56,147 bases of DNA, from NCBI GenBank assembly GCA_036377075.1, contig DASUZB010000199.1:1-56147 (forward strand), in the 5' to 3' direction. Origin of the DNA: DASUZB01 sp036377075. Its GTDB lineage: Bacteria > Actinomycetota > CALGFH01. This document shows, piece by piece, positions 15,200-23,933 of the stretch (within the stretch, counting starts at the first letter, position 1; each line of letters begins with the position of its first letter). Below the pieces are notes generated by a model. The model was not told the origin of the DNA. It was given only the letters and a program-made list of their open reading frames with translations, and did not search any database. Made by a program: the position numbers and the translations under genes.

Positions 15200-15994
15200 A
15201 TGGCCCGGGACCTGATGTTCCAAGGCGAGATCAAGCAGGCCGTCCAGCAGGCCTACGGCGCGATCACCAGCGGCGGCGGCGAGGTGGTGGCTCGCCGGAT
15301 CTACCGCAGCGACGAGCTCGCCTCGCTCCCCTCCGGGGCGGTCGACTGGGCCCTCGGGGTGGGCAACCCCGTCCGCTACGCGATGCTCCGGCCTGGCGAG
15401 GCGGCGCTCGACGTCGGCTCGGGGGGAGGGATCGACACGATCCTCGCCGCCCGGCGGGTGGGTCCCGAGGGGAAGGCGGTCGGGCTGGACGCCCTGGAGG
15501 AGATGTGCGAGCGGGGCCGCCGCCACGCCGCCGAGGCCGGGGTCGGAGGATGGACCGAGTTCGTCCGGGGTGAGATGGAGGACATCCCGCTGCCCGACGG
15601 GTCGATGGACGTGGTGCTGTCCAACGGCGTCTTGAACCTGTCGGCGCGCAAGAGCCGCGCCCTGGCCGAGATCCTCCGGGTGCTGCGGCCCGGAGGGCGG
15701 ACCTGCATGGCCGACCTGACCGTCGAGGGCGAGCTGCCGCCGGAGGTCGCCAACGACCAGAGCGCGTGGGCGGGGTGAGTGTCGGGGGCGATGGCGGAGC
15801 GTGTCTTCGCCGGCAAGCTGGAACGGGCAGGGTTCGCCGACGTCTGGATCGGTGGTCACCGGCCCTTCGGGATCGACGAGGCTGCCCTGTACCCGCTGTT
15901 CACCCCGGAGGTCATCGAGGTCATGCGGCGGACGATCCCGCCCGGCCACCACGACCACGTGGCCACCGGGGTGATCGTCAAGGCCCGCAAGTGA
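15200..15994 (+). CDS. ArsM-like SAM methyltransferase with in-frame TGA at the usual cysteine (candidate selenoprotein)
   Basis: Reading through TGA at 15776-15778 gives 264 residues, the normal length for the arsenite-methyltransferase-like family. The SAM site is ALDVGSGGGIDTILAARRVG, with VGLDALEEM as the acidic loop and PLPDGSMDVVLSNGVLNL as motif II. Residue 193 is encoded by TGA in the context WAG-[TGA]-VSGA; relatives have Cys in that WA(A/G)C(I/V)xGA motif, one of the thiols that bind arsenic. The frame continues with normal family sequence (AGFADVWIGGHRPFGIDEAA, LYPLFTPEVIEVMRRTIPP). Either the TGA is read as selenocysteine or the gene is split (15200-15778 and 15779-15994). The other conserved cysteines are replaced (LGVGNP, IDEAALYPLF), so arsenite need not be the substrate. 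It lies 7 bases after the anti-sigma gene. Confidence 0.75.
15787..15811 (+). other. Possible SECIS-like hairpin downstream of the TGA
   Basis: GGCGA (15787-15791) pairs with TCGCC (15807-15811). After a U-U mismatch four further pairs (GGCG with UGUC, including G-U pairs) close a 5-base loop, GAGCG, which starts 18 bases after the TGA. Distance, a mismatched U and a G at the loop start are compatible with bacterial SECIS elements, but such stems are common in GC-rich DNA. Confidence 0.3.
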
Positions 15995-15995
15995 G

Positions 15996-16655
15996 GTGGA
16001 TCTTGTGTTCGATGGGTTCGAGGCGTTCGACGTCACCACCAGCGGCACGACGATCCACGGGATCCGGGGCGGCCAGGGGCCGCCGGTGCTGCTGCTGCAC
16101 GGCATCCCCGAGACCCACCTGACCTGGCACCGGGTCGCGCCCGAGCTCGCCGAGCGCTGCACCGTGGTCGCCACCGACCTGCGCGGCTACGGAGACAGCG
16201 GCACCCCGTCGAGCACCCCCGACCACGCGCCCTACAGCATGCGCGAGCTGGCCCGCGACCAGGTCGAGGTCATGCACCAGCTGGGCTACGACCGCTTCGC
16301 CGTGGCCGGCCACGACCGCGGCGCGCGCTGCGCCTACCGCCTGGCCTTGGACCACCCCGGCGCCGTCACCCGCCTGGCGGTGCTCGACGTCGTCCCCACC
16401 GCCGAGGCGTTCCGCGGCGCCGGCAGGGACTTCCTGCTGGGGTTGTGGGTCTGGTCGTTCCTCGCCGCCCCGGAGCCGGTGCCCGAGCGGCTGGTCGCCG
16501 CCGCGCCCGAGGTCATCGTCGACCACATGCTCGACACGTGGTCGGAGGTCCCCGGCGTGTTCCCGGCCGGGGTCCGCGCCGCCTACGTCGAGCAGTTTGC
16601 CGACCCGGCACGCGTCCACACCGGCGGCCATGGATGGGATCCGAAGCCTGGTTGA
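15996..16655 (+). CDS. Alpha/beta hydrolase (haloalkane/haloacetate dehalogenase-like), C-terminally truncated
   Basis: The 219-residue protein begins with normal hydrolase motifs: VLLLHGIPETHLTWHRVAPE (oxyanion HG), DLRGYGDSG, and the nucleophile elbow AVAGHDRGARCAYRL, in which Asp in GHDRG is the nucleophile as in dehalogenases and epoxide hydrolases. The cap domain follows. Sequence homology stops after YVEQFADPARVH, and a short unrelated tail (TGGHGWDPKPG) ends the frame at 16655. The catalytic His and acid that follow in relatives of about 290 residues are missing, so activity is doubtful. GTG 15996 starts two bases after the methyltransferase stop, within the same operon. Confidence 0.75.
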   Translation: MDLVFDGFEAFDVTTSGTTIHGIRGGQGPPVLLLHGIPETHLTWHRVAPELAERCTVVATDLRGYGDSGTPSSTPDHAPYSMRELARDQVEVMHQLGYDRFAVAGHDRGARCAYRLALDHPGAVTRLAVLDVVPTAEAFRGAGRDFLLGLWVWSFLAAPEPVPERLVAAAPEVIVDHMLDTWSEVPGVFPAGVRAAYVEQFADPARVHTGGHGWDPKPG

Positions 16656-16682
16656 ATCCGGCCCGGGCACGCACTCCCCTGG

Positions 16683-17288
16683 CTATCCGTTCGTCGCGGT
16701 GGCGGAGCGGCGGCGTCGGTAGGCGCGGTTCTTGGTCCGGTTGCCGCAGATCGACATGGCGCACCACGCGGCCGAGCGGTTCTTGGAGCGGTCGAAGAAC
16801 GCGTAGCCGCACTTGCGGCATCCCTTCATCCGCGACCAATGGCCGGTCAACTGCGCCTCGTGCAGGATGCCCAGCAGGGTCGCGACCGCGCCGTCCACGC
16901 CTGGCCGATCGGGTTCCAGGACCGTGCGCCCCGCGTCGTCGACGGCGACCCTGAGCCGGGCCTTGCGCGATGCACTGCGGATGGTGCTCGTCGCCGCCGG
17001 GTCCGACCGTCCGCCGTGGTTGGCGATCGTGAGCGCTCGGATCGCTTCGCGGAGCTCGCGGAGCCTGGCGGCGTCCGCGGCCGAGACCCGCACGTCCGGC
17101 CCGACGAGCCCCTTCTGGCGGAGCCAGACCTGCGCCTTCGGCTGGGTGCCAAGCCGGTCCCACTCGCGGGGGAAGTCGTGGTTGTAGGAGTTGATGAACC
17201 GCTGGAGGAGGTCGAGCCGCCCCGGGGCCTTGGGCCGCCCGCCAGGCTCGACCTGCTCGCCGACCCGTCGCTTGTCGCGCTCGTCCAT
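16683..17288 (-). CDS. CGNR zinc-finger / ABATE-domain protein
   Basis: The 201-residue protein has an N-terminal ABATE-type domain (LLQRFINSYNHDFPREWDRL, RLRELREAIRALTIANHGGR) and a C-terminal zinc finger, CRKCGYAFFDRSKNRSAAWC followed by AMSICGNRTKNRAYRRR. The CGNR signature and basic tail mark a stress-linked, probable DNA-binding family common in actinobacteria. ATG 17288 was chosen; no strong ribosome site is visible, so a start further upstream is possible. It is convergent with the truncated hydrolase and follows the lipoprotein gene on the same strand by 17 bases. Confidence 0.88.
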   Translation of the reverse strand: MDERDKRRVGEQVEPGGRPKAPGRLDLLQRFINSYNHDFPREWDRLGTQPKAQVWLRQKGLVGPDVRVSAADAARLRELREAIRALTIANHGGRSDPAATSTIRSASRKARLRVAVDDAGRTVLEPDRPGVDGAVATLLGILHEAQLTGHWSRMKGCRKCGYAFFDRSKNRSAAWCAMSICGNRTKNRAYRRRRSATATNG

Positions 17289-17305
17289 GGCTTTGGTGGT
17301 CGCGC

Positions 17306-17743
17306 TCAGCAGGGAAAGCCGTTGGACGAGGCCGTGGTGCAGGTGGTCGCCGCCGTGGCGTCGCAGCGCCGCTTCGCCTCCGCGGCGATGAACGCGAGCG
17401 TCTGCTCGTGCGTGGCGGTCCGCTGCATTCGCTTGGCCTTCTTGGAGATGTCCAGGACGAGCTGGTAGTAGGTCGCGGTGAGGCCCATCTTCTGGTAGTC
17501 GCCATACTCGTCGTAGTCGGGCTTGATCACCTCGGCGGCCCAGTAGCCGACCTGCCGCGCGCAGCTCTCGGCCGGGGTGGGTAGGCGGCTGGTCGTGGTC
17601 TCCTGGGCGGAGGGCCGTTGCGGCGTTCCGCCGCATGCCGCCAGCAGGAGCATCCCGCCGCATACCAGCGCGGCCGCCCGAACGCCGGCGCCCGTTGCCC
17701 TCCTCGACCTGGCCCCGAGCGTGCCCGCAGGGTGGTCGGCCAT
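17306..17743 (-). CDS. Putative lipoprotein of unknown function
   Basis: The 145-residue protein has an n-region with arginines, a hydrophobic core and a lipobox LLAACGG at about residues 33-39, so Cys 37 or so would be lipidated and the protein held on the outer face of the membrane. The mature part is short, with a region KPDYDEYGDYQKMGLTATYY and four further cysteines near the C-terminus (RRCDATAATTC, FPC). AAGGAGG eight bases before ATG 17743 supports the start. Family not recognised. It probably shares a transcript with the CGNR gene. Confidence 0.65.
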   Translation of the reverse strand: MADHPAGTLGARSRRATGAGVRAAALVCGGMLLLAACGGTPQRPSAQETTTSRLPTPAESCARQVGYWAAEVIKPDYDEYGDYQKMGLTATYYQLVLDISKKAKRMQRTATHEQTLAFIAAEAKRRCDATAATTCTTASSNGFPC

Positions 17744-17932
17744 GGTCGTCGCCTCCTTGCTCGTCCCGAGTAGAGACCAGCATAAGACGAATGCCGGTCA
17801 CGCACCAGCGACCCCGGACGGGCACGCTGTTTCCCAGATCGTGGGCTGGGTACCGGTCTGCTCGGCCGAGCCGCGGCCTTGGGTGGCTTGCGCTCGAGGC
17901 GACGCGACGGGACCGTCCGCTGGGAGGTCGAC

Positions 17933-19074
17933 ATGGGTCATCGCCGGTTCGCCAATCCAATCCCCGCCGTCGGCAAGCTTCCTGGCATGCCGCGCCGCCT
18001 CCTGCTTGCCTTCCTGGTGGCGGCGCTGACCCTGGCCTCCGGCGCCGCGGACGCGCGCAGGCCGGACCGCTGGCGATCGGCCAGGCCGACCTCGCGTTGC
18101 AGCGCGCCGGCGCCGCGACCGTGCCCGGCAGCGACCGCCGGCTCACCTTCGGCGGCCGGCACGCGGTGACCATCCCGGCCGGGGCCGAGACCTACAGCGA
18201 CCCGGTGCGGCTCGCGGTCCGCGCCGGCCAGACCCTCGCGGTCAGCCTCTTCGTGGCTGCCGCCACCGGCCCGACCACCTGGCACGCGCTCGCGGTGCAG
18301 ACCAACTACGTCTCGACCTCGGGCAACCACGCGGCCGACACCGCCCCCGACGCGTTCACCACCCAGGTCACGTCGTGGTTCTGGCTGGACGGCATCGACG
18401 TCGTCGCGCCGCCGCGGGACCACGCGGTCGTCACGCTGGGCGACTCCATCACCGACGGCTTCGGGTCGACCGTCGACGCGAACACCCGCTGGCCGGACTT
18501 CCTCGCCCGGCGCCTGCGCGCGACGCCGGCCACCCGTCGGGTCTCGGTCCTCGACGAGGGCATCTCCGGGAACCGGGTCCTGAACGACTCGCCCTGCTGC
18601 GGCGTGTCGGCCCTGGCGCGGCTCGACCGGGACGTGCTCGCCCAGGACGGGGTGCGCTGGGTGGTCCTGCTCGAGGGCATCAACGACATCGGCTTCAGCG
18701 GGCTCACCGGTCCCGAGACCGCGCCCCACACCGACGTCAGCGCCGACCAGATCATCGCCGGCTACCAGCGGATCATCGCGCGGGTGCACGCCAAGGGGCT
18801 GAAGATCTACGGCGCCACGCTCACGCCGTTCAAGGGCACCGCGTTCCCCGGCTACTACACCCCGGAGGGGGAGCTGAAGCGGGGCGCGGTCAACCACTGG
18901 ATCCGGACCAGCGGCGCGTTCGACGCCGTGATCGACTTCGACAGGGCCATCCGCGACCCGGCCGACCCGCTGCGGATGCTTCCCCGCTACGACAGCGGCG
19001 ACCACCTCCACCCCAACGACGCCGGCTACGCCGCCATGGCGGACGCCGTCGACCTTCGCCTGTTCCGCCCGTAA
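17933..19074 (+). pseudogene. Secreted SGNH/GDSL esterase with N-terminal deletion and frameshift
   Basis: A good ribosome site (GGGAGG) precedes ATG 17933, which opens a signal peptide (RRLLLAFLVAALTLASGAAD). At about 18055-18065 the frame is lost: the signal peptide runs out of frame, while the second frame continues from PLAIGQADLALQRAGAATVP to 19074. The catalytic domain has all SGNH blocks: VTLGDSITDGFGS, EGISGNRVLND, LLEGINDIGFSG and SGDHLHPNDAGYAAMA. Relatives have about 50 more residues between the signal peptide and this point (the WVGTWATSPQ region), missing here. So a deletion plus frame change is likely, and export would be lost. Confidence 0.7.
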
Positions 19075-19080
19075 CGGTCA

Positions 19081-19130
19081 GCCGCCGGCCTGGCCGGCTC
19101 ACCCGGATCGGCGAGCTTCAGGCCGGCGGC
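19081..19130 (+). terminator. Long-loop hairpin after the SGNH gene
   Basis: GCCGCCGGCCTG (19081-19092) and CAGGCCGGCGGC (19119-19130) are perfect 12-bp complementary arms with a 26-base loop, starting six bases after the stop. A terminator is likely. Confidence 0.5.
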
Positions 19131-19255
19131 GCCCGCTTGTCAGGCGTTGTCCCGTATGCTCCGCTCATCGTTGGACACCGCCGACGTGCGCGGTGCGGGC
19201 AGGATGGATCGAGCCGCCCGTGCCCGGCCACGTTCGCGGAAGGATGGGGAGCACC

Positions 19256-20089
19256 GTGGTGGACGACGTCAAGAGCAGCGGGGTCGACGCGAGCGTGGCG
19301 AACCCCGCACGCGTCTACGACTACCTGCTCGGCGGCAAGGACAACTTCCCCGCCGACCGTGAGCTGGCCGAGCAGGTGATCGCGATCGCGCCGACGGCCC
19401 GCGAGGTGACCAGGCAGAACCGGGCCTTCCTGCGCCGGGCGGTGCGCTTCCTCGCCGGTGAGGCCGGCGTCCGCCAGTTCCTCGACATCGGCAGCGGCCT
19501 GCCAACCCGGGGCAACGTCCACGAGATCGCCCAGGCCGTGGCGCCGGACTGCCGGGTCGTCTACGTGGACAACGACCCCGTGGTGGTGGCGCACGGCCGC
19601 GCGCTGCTCGAGGGCGACAACACCGTCGTGGTCAGGGAGGACCTGCGCGAGCCCGAGGCGATCGTGGGCGACCCCCAGGTCCGGGAGGTGCTCGACTTCG
19701 ACCAGCCGATCGCCGTGCTGCTGGTGTCGGTCCTCCACTTCGTCGGCGACGAGCAGGATCCGTTCGGGATCGTGGCGCGGTTCCGGGACGCCGTGCCGGC
19801 CGGCAGCTACCTGGCGATCTCGCACGGCACCAGGGACATCCCGCCGCGGCCGGACATGACGGCGGAGGAGATGACCGAGATGGGGACCAGGACGCAGCAG
19901 CTGTACGAGCAGGCGGCGGTGCCGATCGTCAACCGCACCAAGGCGGACGTGGCGCGGTTGTTCGGCGACTGGGACCTGGTGGACCCCGGCCTGGTGTTCA
20001 TCCAGCTGTGGCGTCGTGACGACGCGGGCGCCGCCTTGCCGGGGGGCTTCTACGGCGCCATCGCCCGCAAGGGCGGTCCGGGGGCCTGA
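19256..20089 (+). CDS. SAV2177/DUF574 family SAM-dependent methyltransferase
   Basis: The 277-residue protein is typical of this actinobacteria-specific family: NPARVYDYLLGGKDNFPADR near the N-terminus, then VRQFLDIGSGLPTRGNVHEI (SAM site), RVVYVDNDPVVVAHGRALL and AVLLVSVLHFVGDEQDP. These are soluble methyltransferases of unknown substrate, highly paralogous in actinomycetes. The start is GTG 19256, with GGGGAG four bases upstream; ATG 19244 is in frame but has no spaced ribosome site. It converges on the large LuxR gene with a 20-base gap. Confidence 0.88.
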   Translation: MVDDVKSSGVDASVANPARVYDYLLGGKDNFPADRELAEQVIAIAPTAREVTRQNRAFLRRAVRFLAGEAGVRQFLDIGSGLPTRGNVHEIAQAVAPDCRVVYVDNDPVVVAHGRALLEGDNTVVVREDLREPEAIVGDPQVREVLDFDQPIAVLLVSVLHFVGDEQDPFGIVARFRDAVPAGSYLAISHGTRDIPPRPDMTAEEMTEMGTRTQQLYEQAAVPIVNRTKADVARLFGDWDLVDPGLVFIQLWRRDDAGAALPGGFYGAIARKGGPGA

Positions 20090-20109
20090 ACCGCTGGGAG
20101 ACGGACGCG

Positions 20110-23070
20110 TCAGGTCGTCGGCGGGCCGAGCATGCCGGCGCGCTGGGCGACGGTGGCGGCTTCGACCCTCCCGGTCACGCCGAGCTTGGCGAGGATGTTG
20201 GAGACGTGGATGCCGACCGTCTTGGGGCTGATGAACAGCGCCCCGGCGATCTGGGGGTTGGTGCGGCCCTCGGCGAGCAGGACGAGCACCTCGTGCTCGC
20301 GGGCGGTGAGGCCGAACCGGTTGGCGGGGGCCGGCGCCTTGGCCGGGGCCTCCTGCTCGGCCAGGTCGATGCGGGCCCGCTTGGAGAGCAGCTCGGTCTC
20401 CCGCGCCAGTGGTCCCGCACCGAGCCGTGCCGCCGCGTCGTGGGCGGCGCGCAGCGCGCGTGCCGCCGCCTGCCGGGAGCCGCGCGCGGCCAGTAGGGCC
20501 TCGGCCTGCCGCCAGCGCGCGTACGCGGCGGCGTAGCCGTCGCCGAGGTCGTCGTAGCGGGTCGCGGCGTCCTCCCAGCGTGCGGGATCTGGCCGGCCTT
20601 CCAGCCGGGCGTGCTCGGCCCGCACGAGCGCGGCGCAGGCCAGGGTGCTCGGCTCGGGCCGGTCGCTGCCCCGCAGCAGGCGGTCGAGGAGGGCGAGCAG
20701 CTCGGCGCCGCGCCGGCGGGCGGCCTCGGCCTCGGCGGACGTGCGCGCCGGAGCCGTGGCGAGGTCGGCCTCCGCGCGCATGCCGACGGCGAGCAGGCCG
20801 CGCACCTCCGCCTCCTCCTCGACGCCCTCGACCTGGACGAGGCCCTCGGCGACGGCGCTGCGGGCGTCCGCCGGCCGTCCCTGGGCCAGCGCGAGCTGGC
20901 CACCCAGCTCGGCCAGGCGGACGGCGAACTGCTCTGGCGGCTGGGTGCCGACGCGGCGGCGCACCTCCTCCAGCCGCCCGGCGGCCGCGTCCTCCTCGCC
21001 GGTGCCGAGCTCGAGCTCTGCCCGCCACAGCAGCGCGTGCAGCCGGGACACTCCCTGCCCGGCGGTGTCCAGCGCCTCCTGGCTGTACTGCTCGGCGTCG
21101 GCCCAGCGGCCGAGCCGGAAGGAGAGGTCCGAGGCGTAGCCGCAGAGGAACGCGCGCGCATGGCGGTCGAGCCCGCGGCCGCGCAGCGCCGCGAGGCCGT
21201 CGACGACCCAGGCGAGCGCCTCCTCGACCCGGCCGGCAGCGTCGAGCACCTGCGACGGGAACACCACGGTCATGGCCAGCAGCTCGACGTCGCCGGTCTC
21301 GTCGGCGACGCGACGCGCCGCGTCCGCGTGCGCCAGCGCCTGCTCGACGTCGCCGCCCACCGCCGTCAGGGTGGCCGCGAGGAAGCTGTGCGCCCAGCCG
21401 GCCTCCCGCACGGCGCCGGCGCGAGTGGCGACGCCCAGGGCCTCGTCCGCCCGCGCGTGCGCGTCACGGAGCCGCGAAGCGAGCCTCAGCGCCTGGGCCT
21501 GCCGCGCCAGCACCCAGGCGCGCTCGGCGGACGGCGGCTCGGTGGGGATGAGCTGCTCGGCCTGCTGGAAGACGTCGAGCGCGTCGCTCTCGCCCGAGGT
21601 GAACAGGTAGCGGGCGAGCGCGGCGGTGAGCACGCCCCGGCGGACCGGCCCCGCGGCCGGGTCGAGGTGGTCGAGCGCCCGCCGCGCCAGCGCGACCGCG
21701 CGCTGGGGGGTGCCGGCCAGGTCGGCGGCCTTGGCGGCCTGCTCCAGCAGGCCCGCGTGGTCCAGCGGGAGCGTGGCGGTCACCTCGGGGAGCTGGTCCC
21801 ACAGGTCGAGGGCGCGCTCGAAGTGGCGCTGCGCCTCCGCGAACGCCGCCGCCCGTGCGGCCGCCAGGCCCGCGTCGACCAGGGCGGGCAGCGCCCGGGC
21901 GAGGTCGTGGCTGTGGTACCAGTGGGTGGCGAGCTCCGCGGCGGTCTCGGCGGGCGTGCCGCCGCCCAGGCCCGGCTCGGCCGCCAGGACCGTGGCGAGC
22001 GTGCGGTGGAGCTGGCTGCGCTCCCCGGGCAGCAGGTCGGCGTAGGCGGCCTCCTGCAGCAGCGCGTGCCGGAAGGCGTAGCCGTCCTCGGCGGGCACCA
22101 GGACCTGCCGGGCGACGGCCTCCCTGAGCGCGGCGAGTAGGTCCGGCTCGGGGAGGCCGCAGGCGGCGGCGAGGAGCTGGTGGTGCACCTGCCGGCCGGC
22201 CACCGACGCCACGCGGACGACCTGCTGGGTCGCGGTGGGTAGCGCCTCGATGCGGGCGAGCAGCAGCTCCTGGAGCGTCCCGGGGAGGCCGCCGCCGCGC
22301 TGCTCGGCGGCGAGCAGCTCCTCCGCGAACAGGGGGTTGCCGTCCGAGCGCTCCAGGACGCGCGCGAGCAGCGGCGCCGGTGGCGGCGCGTCGAGGGTGC
22401 CTGCCAGCAGCTCGGCCAGGTCCTCGCGCCCGAACCGTGCCAGTTCCAGCCGCTCGACCGCGGGGTCCCGGCCCAGCTCGACCAGGAGCAGCCACAGTGG
22501 GTGGCGCCGGTCCAGCTCGTCGCTGCGGTAGGTCCCGACCAGCGCGACGGCGTCGTCGCGCAGCGCGGCGACGAGGAACCGCAGCAGGTCGATGGTGGAC
22601 TGGTCGGCCCAGTGGAGGTCCTCGAGGGCCAGCACCACCGGTGACCGTGCGGCCAGGCGTTCCAGGAGCCCGAGCAGCAGCTCGAACAGGCGCGCCTGGG
22701 ACTGCTCCGCGCCGGCCGGCTCGCCCAGGCCGGGCACGAGGCGGGCCAGCTCAGACCGCCACGGCCCGACCACCTCCCCGAGCGCGTCGGAGTCGAGGAC
22801 GCGGGGCAGCCGGCGCAGCGCCTGCGAGAAGCACGCGAACGGCAGCGCGCCGTCACCCACGGGAATGCAGCCACCCGCGAGCACCAGCGCCCCCGCGGCG
22901 GTCGCGCGCGCCTGCACCTCGGCGAGCAGGCGCGTCTTGCCGACTCCCGCCTCCCCGCCGATCAGCACCGCGCGCGGCTGCCCACCGGCCACGGCGGCGA
23001 CCACCTGGTCGAGCCGTCCCAGCTCGTCGGCCCTGCCCACGAAGGGCGCGCGCCTGCCGCTGCCGTCCAC
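20110..23070 (-). CDS. LAL-type LuxR transcriptional regulator
   Basis: The 986-residue protein has an AAA/NB-ARC-like ATPase with Walker A GGEAGVGKT (residues 38-46) and Walker B VVLALEDLHWAD (about 150). A long helical TPR-like middle follows, then a C-terminal LuxR helix-turn-helix: LTAREHEVLVLLAEGRTNPQ, IAGALFISPKTVGIHVSNIL (about 920-970). Such large ATP-binding LuxR proteins are signal-dependent activators, often of catabolic or secondary-metabolism genes. Upstream (23071 on) lie remnants only; downstream is the DUF574 methyltransferase in the opposite sense. The target is unknown. Confidence 0.93.
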   Translation of the reverse strand: MDGSGRRAPFVGRADELGRLDQVVAAVAGGQPRAVLIGGEAGVGKTRLLAEVQARATAAGALVLAGGCIPVGDGALPFACFSQALRRLPRVLDSDALGEVVGPWRSELARLVPGLGEPAGAEQSQARLFELLLGLLERLAARSPVVLALEDLHWADQSTIDLLRFLVAALRDDAVALVGTYRSDELDRRHPLWLLLVELGRDPAVERLELARFGREDLAELLAGTLDAPPPAPLLARVLERSDGNPLFAEELLAAEQRGGGLPGTLQELLLARIEALPTATQQVVRVASVAGRQVHHQLLAAACGLPEPDLLAALREAVARQVLVPAEDGYAFRHALLQEAAYADLLPGERSQLHRTLATVLAAEPGLGGGTPAETAAELATHWYHSHDLARALPALVDAGLAAARAAAFAEAQRHFERALDLWDQLPEVTATLPLDHAGLLEQAAKAADLAGTPQRAVALARRALDHLDPAAGPVRRGVLTAALARYLFTSGESDALDVFQQAEQLIPTEPPSAERAWVLARQAQALRLASRLRDAHARADEALGVATRAGAVREAGWAHSFLAATLTAVGGDVEQALAHADAARRVADETGDVELLAMTVVFPSQVLDAAGRVEEALAWVVDGLAALRGRGLDRHARAFLCGYASDLSFRLGRWADAEQYSQEALDTAGQGVSRLHALLWRAELELGTGEEDAAAGRLEEVRRRVGTQPPEQFAVRLAELGGQLALAQGRPADARSAVAEGLVQVEGVEEEAEVRGLLAVGMRAEADLATAPARTSAEAEAARRRGAELLALLDRLLRGSDRPEPSTLACAALVRAEHARLEGRPDPARWEDAATRYDDLGDGYAAAYARWRQAEALLAARGSRQAAARALRAAHDAAARLGAGPLARETELLSKRARIDLAEQEAPAKAPAPANRFGLTAREHEVLVLLAEGRTNPQIAGALFISPKTVGIHVSNILAKLGVTGRVEAATVAQRAGMLGPPTT

Positions 23071-23139
23071 GCGACGATTATGCGCTGCGGTCAGAGCCGG
23101 AGCGCCTACCCACCGTGCAAGCGTTCAGGCACGCGCACC

Positions 23140-23525
23140 TGGGCGCATGGCGCGGACCCGGGCGAGGTGGCGTTCGTACAGCTCCCGGCCACGCCGTAGG
23201 AAGTCGCGGACGGGGCCAACTCACGGGTGCGCCAGCAGTACCTTCCCCACGCCAAGGTCAAGCCTGCCGGGATCATCGCGGTCGGCGCCAAGGTCCCCCT
23301 CACCGGCGAGACCAGGGCGCTGCTGCCGCGCGAGTCCTTCCTCGGGATCTCGCTGGTCTTCGCTCCGGGCAGGCGGTTCTGCACCTGGCACGTGATGGAG
23401 TTCAAGTGGGACGACCGTGGCTCGGTCAAGGGCAACATCGGCGGCAACGACGCCGAGCTGCTCGAGAAGTGGCCGGGCCTGCTGTTCGACAACACGCCGG
23501 GCCACTATGCGGGCGACACTGGTTG
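23140..23525 (+). pseudogene. FAD-dependent monooxygenase fragment
   Basis: A single frame, without a start, reads DPGEVAFVQLPATP, then a TAG at about 23198, then EVADGANSRVRQQYLPHAKV, LTGETRALLPRE, LVFAPGRRFCTWHVMEFKWD and GGNDAELLEKWPGLLFDNT. The ADGANSRVR segment is the GD motif that contacts FAD in aromatic-hydroxylase-type monooxygenases, and the rest matches the strand region after it. The N-terminal GxGxxG fold and the C-terminal third are absent. Its right end runs into the 3' end of the toxin gene at 23505, suggesting that the toxin-antitoxin module or a deletion cut it. Confidence 0.55.
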
Positions 23526-23933
23526 CCACGGGTCGATGACGTCGATCCCGGTGTCCTGGAAATCCTTGGCGTTGCGGGTGGCCAATGCCGCCTGGTGCAC
23601 GCGGCATATAGCGGCGATCTGCGCGTCGAACCCGTCGATCGGCAGGCCGGCGCGGTCCTGGCCGCTCACGACCGTGGCGTACACCAGCGCCGCCTCCGCG
23701 TCGAAGGCAAGCACGCGCTCGGCGAAGTCGGCAAAGACCTCCTCGGCCGTGGACCGCAGCAGTCGCTTGCGGCGGCCATCGGCCAGCCGCTCAATGCCGT
23801 AGCCGATCTCGGCCAGCGTGATCGCCGTCGCGTAAAGGTCGGCCTCGCTTTGGCGCACCCAGCCGACCACGACCGGAGACGGCGACGGACGCATGAGCTC
23901 GGAGACGACATTCGTGTCCACGACGATCATCAA
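23505..23933 (-). CDS. VapC/FitB-like PIN-domain ribonuclease toxin
   Basis: The 142-residue PIN domain has the acidic residues that bind Mg2+: Asp in IVVDTNVVSELMRP, Glu in LAEIGYGIERL, Asp in GFDAQIAAI and Asp in RNAKDFQDTGIDV. The order and length match FitB-type VapC toxins, which cleave RNA. The ATG at 23933 overlaps the antitoxin stop by four bases, as in most type II modules. The 3' end overlaps the FAD-monooxygenase remnant. Confidence 0.92.
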   Translation of the reverse strand: MMIVVDTNVVSELMRPSPSPVVVGWVRQSEADLYATAITLAEIGYGIERLADGRRKRLLRSTAEEVFADFAERVLAFDAEAALVYATVVSGQDRAGLPIDGFDAQIAAICRVHQAALATRNAKDFQDTGIDVIDPWQPVSPA

